Part shown: positions 59,210 to 64,000 of the stretch, one piece after another | Position numbering within the stretch: position 1 is the stretch's first letter | How the letters are laid out: each line of letters starts with the position of its first letter | Origin: Anniella stebbinsi | Lineage: Eukaryota > Chordata > Lepidosauria > Squamata > Anniellidae | Direction of reading: 5' to 3' | NCBI GenBank assembly: GCA_029215795.1 | Contig: JARDYH010000004.1 | Coordinates: 216,606,517-216,670,516, forward strand | DNA length: 64,000 nucleotides | Translations under genes and position numbers: made by a program | Notes under the pieces: model-generated | The model's database searches: none | What the model was told of the DNA's origin: nothing | Seen by the model: the letters and a program-made list of their open reading frames with translations, nothing else

Positions 59210-61890
59210 GTTAGTTCTTCATGAACAGAATCTGGTACTGAATAGTGTCTGCCTATTGTACCTTTTAAGATATTGTATTGCTTATTATATATGGTTTTTT
59301 AAACACAAGACAGAGAACAATATATGTTTGCCATATTTATAGGTAGTCATGAATGAAGACTTAAGTTGAAAAAGTTGAGTTTTTGGCTAGTGAAATATTT
59401 GTATGCACTTCCTATCTTATGGCTGCTTCACCTTTAAATAGGAGCGCTTAACAAAGCTCCTCCCTGCGCCCACCCCCCTGCTCTCTGGGACAAAACGAAA
59501 TGTGTGTTACACATTTGGAGGGAGGGGGGGAGATTGCAGATGATCCTCCTCCCCCCAATGCCCATCTATGTAAGCTACATGGTGCATCTTGAAAAGCAAA
59601 TAATTTTACAATCAGTACATAGCTGAAGAAAGCTATTTCATCAAAAGGCAACGGTGATTGGAATCATGAAACTCTGGAAAAGGCAGCTGCTTTGGTCATC
59701 TGCATCTGAGCTATTGGCATATGACAACATATTGCCACTTCCATGCTATCCCCTAAAACCCATGATTTTATTTCATATCTTTTCTTCCACCCTGATAATC
59801 CTAGCCTGCTTTATCTGTTTCTTCCAGACATGCATTCATACTTTTTTCCTACAGTACTCTTTTTGCATGAAATGCCCTCACAAAACTAGTTAATAAAGCC
59901 GCTCCTTTTTCATTGAAATCACTTTGGCAGTGATACCTTACATATAGCCTTCCACAAGGATGTTAGGACTCCTAGTCCCTATTAGAATTGCTGATATGCC
60001 TGATTCCACTTTTAAAGTAAGTATAAACTCCAAATGTTAGGAATTGCTAAGTTTTATAGAGCTAGCTAGCCTAACTGGAGTGATTTTTTTTTTATCACGT
60101 ACAGTTCCTGCTCTCCCTATTTTATTGCTGCCTTTCTACGTTCTTTGCAGCTTAACATTTTCTAGGGAGTACTAGGTACTGTAGAGAACAGAGAGGTGTT
60201 TTATGAACCCTGTTTAGGGGGCTTGCAAGCTAAGTAAGATGAACAGGAATTAAGGTAAGGATGGATAGCCTGTGATAGAAGAGTGGTGAGAGTAGAGGCA
60301 GGAATAAGATGGAAAAAGATGAGGTTGTGACAATGCAGGGAAGTTTTTGTGGAAAAGGAGAGTGTTGAGAGTATTGAAGGAGAAAACCACCATTGACACA
60401 GGGCAGAGACTGTTAAAGGCCTATGTCCTGATCTAGAGTCATGTGTGATCCCATGTGCACACACAGCACTTGGTGTTGGGCTACGCTGTTAATTGTAAGA
60501 AGTAGGTATACGTGTGAAAACAATGCATATATGGAACTGCTTCCTCCATATCATGTCAGAGCTCTTGCTCCTGAAACTGGGGTTTCAGCACGCCTGAAGA
60601 TGGAAGTTCAAAGAAGGCAACAAAAGGGATGTGATATTAGGTTAGATTGAATGGATAGTGTATGAAGGTGAATGAAGTATGAGCCAAAAGCTAGGGTCAG
60701 AGTTGGGAATCCTTCACTAACCTACGATTAGTTTTCAGTTTAACTTTTGGTTGTTCAACCCATGAACAGCCCAAAGTATCTGGATTCATTCGTCACACAA
60801 CAACCAATGATTGGACCTATTTGAGGTTGATTATGCAAAGCAGAAGCTGCTCATATACTTAGCCCACAATGGCCCCATTGTTCTCTTTTTGGTGCCAGTT
60901 CAAGACTATAGACTTACACATGGACTGTTTTAATGCATCAGTTGAGTTATGCTGTGTAATTGTCTATAGTTGTCACAGAGCAGTTTTATGGGTGGTTATA
61001 TTTTAGTATCATTGGGATAATTGTTGTATCTGTTCTAAATTTCGTTTGTAAGTCAACTTGAGTTTTTTTGGTGGGGAGGGTTGAGAAAGCTGTCTAAGAA
61101 GTGTAATAAACAATAACAACAACAAAAGCAGCATCAACAACAAACTCTAGAGATGGAGTGAGAATTTGAAGCAAGAGTAATGAATTATGCGAACACCCTT
61201 CCTCAGTTACATCAAGCAGAATCCAGATGAGCACAGCCTACCCAGGCAGACCCCTATCTTGATTCAGCTCACTCTGCACCTTCCTACCTGCTGAAGGGGA
61301 AAAAACCCTCATGTTGGGGAAGGGGGATGGGTAACAAATAGCAGAGGGCTCCAGCAAAGACAGGAGAAATTCAGTGACATGATGCTCTGAGCATGTTCTG
61401 CTCCAACCAGTGAGAAGCCAGGCCTCTCCTATCTCTGCCAGAACCCTCCGCTGCTGCGACATCCTTCTTCGTGGACATTTTCTTTTTCCTTGGTGAAGGA
61501 GAGAGGGGGTGCTGGCAGGAAGGGCTGGCCAGTCATTACGGCCTGAAAGCATTATAGTTGAATGCTTGGAGAAGCCCCTTGAGGGCTCAACAGTAATGCT
61601 AGAGGGGCGCAATTGATGTTCACTGCGATTACTTTGGTGCTCTCCTGATCTAATGAGCACACCGTTTGTGAATGATGATAAAACAATTACTTTTCTAGAT
61701 AATTAAAATGTTTTGTTTTTTAAGTGTTCAGAGTGACTGGTTTTGAGAATACTGTTTGTGACTTTCACATAAAGGTGCTAGAAGTAATGCAGTTGCGTCA
61801 TTTTTAAGAGTCTGTTAAATTCAGAACAAATTGCATTGAAGTTAGGAGTGTAACATTAAAGTTTGTCTTCCCTTTTTTTTCTCCCCCCAG
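59210..61890 (+). other. WDFY3: WDFY3 intron between coding exons 3 and 4
   Basis: Bounded by GTTAGT and CCCCCCAG. One possible foldback remnant at 60715; otherwise nothing recognised. Confidence 0.8.
60715..60850. repeat. Possible foldback repeat C remnant
   Basis: CAACCCATGAACAGCCC and GTCACACAACAACCAATG recall the other copies, but inverted ends are not clear. Confidence 0.3.
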
Positions 61891-62052
61891 AAAACAGTGG
61901 ATTGCATGACAACTATGTCAGTGCCTTCCACACTTGTGAAATGTCTCTATCTGTTTTTTGACCTTCCACATGTGCCTGAGGTGGCTGGAGGAGCCCAGAA
62001 TGAATTGCCTCTAGCAGAGCGTAGAGTGGTATTGCAGAAAGTGTTTGTACAG
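61891..62052 (+). CDS. WDFY3: WDFY3 coding exon 4 (residues 139-192)
   Basis: A long T/C tract followed by CCCCCCAG ends at 61890, and the donor is CAG|GTAAAT at 62053. The 162 bases give exactly 54 codons, from K-T-V-D-C-M-T-T to L-Q-K-V-F-V-Q. Both ends are in phase 0, so skipping this exon would keep the frame. The segment contains the L-V-K-C-L-Y-L-F-F helix-like stretch typical of the N-terminal solenoid. Confidence 0.95.
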
Positions 62053-62416
62053 GTAAATGAATTGTGGCCACCGTGCTTCATTTCAAATGCAGTTGCCTTT
62101 GCTAAAAGAATGGGTTGGGAAGAAAGGAGCTTCAAGAGTATTTTTGGCTATAAAGTGGTTGCCTAAACTGTCTCCTACCCCAAGACAAGCTAGTTACTGA
62201 TTGTAGGAACTTCCATAATTGCATGGTGGCCTTTGGAGTTTTTCTACACCCAGACAGACTAATGTAGTTGAACTGAATTGATTCCAAGGAATTGCTTACA
62301 ATTGCCTATTTTGTTCAGAGTTTAAATATTAATCCTGATACATGGAATGCTTACGGTAGTGATTTGTGTGAGCTTCAGCCCTTTTTGTGTGTGAATTCAC
62401 TGACCTTTTGTTTCAG
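62053..62416 (+). other. WDFY3: WDFY3 intron between coding exons 4 and 5
   Basis: A 364-bp intron from GTAAAT to TTTCAG with no feature. Confidence 0.85.
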
Positions 62417-62609
62417 ATCTTAGTGAAACTGTGCAGCTTTGTCTCCCCGGCGGAAGAGCTTGCCCAGAAGGATGATCTCCAGCTTCTATTCAGTGCAATA
62501 ACCTCATGGTGCCCTCCCTATAACCTGCCTTGGAGGAAAAGTGCAGGGGAAGTACTAATGACCATATCACGTCATGGCCTTAGTGTCAATGTAGTGAAAT
62601 ACATTCACG
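62417..62609 (+). CDS. WDFY3: WDFY3 coding exon 5 (residues 193-256, last in window)
   Basis: The acceptor is TTTCAG ending at 62416. The exon encodes I-L-V-K-L-C-S-F-V-S-P-A-E-E-L through S-V-N-V-V-K-Y-I-H, 64 codons plus one base (phase 1). I place the end at 62609, giving a donor that reads GTTGGT, which departs from the GTRAGT consensus at +3 and +4. The place was chosen because the family continues with Glu (one base carried over) and because in-frame read-through soon leaves recognisable protein. The next exon is not found before the window ends at 64000. Confidence 0.9.
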
Positions 62610-64000
62610 GTTGGTATACCTTTCATATAGTTAGCGGAATATTTTTTGCATTGGAATTTGTATTTCTGTTAAATTATTTATTTATTTTTGTTAAGCAGCA
62701 TATAGATAAAGATAGGACTGCATATCTTTCTAACATAGAGAGGGAGGGGTGGAGAGATAGAGATAGGGAGATTTCTGTATGTTGGACTAAGATCTAGTTT
62801 CAAGTCTCAGTTCACTGGAACTGGAACAGTTTTGTCCCACAAATTCTCCCAAGATGATTCTCTGTGAAATCAGAGGTTACCTATTTCTCAAATATTTAAA
62901 TACTCATGTCCATTTTTTCTTGTTGGTATTCAGCATCCAATGAGATCTAATCTCGGTATTTGGTATTTGTCGAAAAGTAGTATATTAATATTTGGCTGCA
63001 TTTCATAATTGATAGCTCATGGCATTTCATAACTGAAATGTGATAAAAACCAAACAACCAAGAGATCATCCAGCAGTTTTGATTTGTAGAATAGGAATAT
63101 TAGTGTGTTATGTTCTGTGAGTATAACACATGAGAGTGGATGGGTTGCCTATCCTGAGCCCATTGGGGGTGTGGCTATAGGATGGAATATAATTCTGATT
63201 TGGGCTTTTCAAACCTGTTTTCTCCTCAGATGTTCATTGCCATTAACCAGACGCTTCATGAGCCCTCTCATTTCTGTTACCTGACTAGGGTGACAAAAAT
63301 GGATAATGTGCTATCAAGTCATAATACATGCCTGCATAGTGTGTACAACCATGAATTTGAGAGGCCTGCTCTAAACTAATAATAATGATGGTGATGACTA
63401 ATTTTTGGACCTCAGCAGGGTCCCCAAATTCTGACTTCCAGTAAGCTCTATACTCAGTTGTTTCTCACGTGAATGATTGTGGTTTTGTAACTTCTGCTGA
63501 TGTTGCAAGCTCCCAAGAGTAGTTCCTGTTTCTAATTTATGCTTAATGTAGCATTAGGTCCTTGCAGAGGCAGCTTGGCTGCTGCTTGTCTCTTCCCTAG
63601 AAATTTGTAGCAGATGGAAGGAAATTAAGCCAGTGCTATACGCTGATATGATTCTTGAGTATATCGTACATCATTCAAAGAGACCTGTTGCTTATAGATT
63701 AATAGTGGAGCAACTATCCAAAGCAAATATAGATACAAAAACTATATCTACTTTTTATATTTGAAATAAACTCCAGGAATTACAGTATAACATGGAAATA
63801 TGGCACCCTACTTATTTTTAGAAACTTCCTGCAAATAATGCTTTTCGCTTTCCCAAAAGCAGATTATCCAATTATTTATCACTTGCAGATACAACAAATG
63901 TCTGTCTAGTAAGTAATGCTGTCTGAAACAAAAATAACTAAAAGCACAAATTACATTCATGCTAGGACCATTCTAGTGTTTATTTGTTTTAAGTCCATAT
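62610..64000 (+). other. WDFY3: WDFY3 intron after coding exon 5, runs off the window
   Basis: AT-rich. No further exon is recognised before 64000. Confidence 0.6.

Noticed and set aside
63182..63379. Sixth WDFY3 coding exon
   Set aside because: A CTCAG lies at 63230, but the translation does not continue the WDFY3 sequence in phase 1 and no donor follows.

Overview
The window is vertebrate nuclear DNA, most likely from a squamate reptile. It holds the 5' part of one large protein-coding gene, WDFY3 (ALFY), on the + strand, embedded in repeat-rich intron. The squamate call is an inference from the repeats: CR1 and L2-type LINEs, a tRNA-derived SINE, many foldback DNA elements and a DIRS retroelement. 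The gene call rests on five exons whose joined translation reads as the WDFY3 N-terminus.

Layout. 1-5.8 kb: upstream DNA with interspersed repeats, including a near-perfect 316-bp palindrome (2079-2394) nested in an older repeat. About 5.85-6.95 kb: a CpG-rich, purine/C-tract-rich block, taken as the WDFY3 promoter and non-coding first exon, with a strong splice donor at 6639. 6.6-52 kb: the very long 5' intron(s), holding L2-like and CR1-like LINE remains (about 20.3-21.06, 21.88-24.13 and 49.44-51.0 kb), many short foldback elements, two 1.2-kb non-autonomous hAT-type elements with 8-bp target duplications (35110-36364, 42395-43600), a 43-bp minisatellite, and a 168-180-bp minisatellite carrying telomere-like TTAGGG runs (48346-49437). 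52.08-62.6 kb: five coding exons giving residues 1-256 of WDFY3; the gene runs out of the window to the right.

The most notable object is an apparently complete DIRS-type tyrosine-recombinase retrotransposon at about 28283-34206. It has 133-bp inverted terminal repeats that are identical between the two ends, an internal complementary region that rebuilds the circle junction, an open Gag-like ORF, an open RT/RNase H/methyltransferase-like ORF, and a tyrosine recombinase with R-H-R-Y residues. The Gag-like ORF and the recombinase ORF lie in the same reading frame and are separated by one UGA codon. The 1.9 kb between them stays open while the RT is read in another frame, which raises the question of how the recombinase is expressed.

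Limits: exon ends, domains and repeat classes were read by eye. Exact transcription start, non-coding 5' exons and repeat family names could not be tested.
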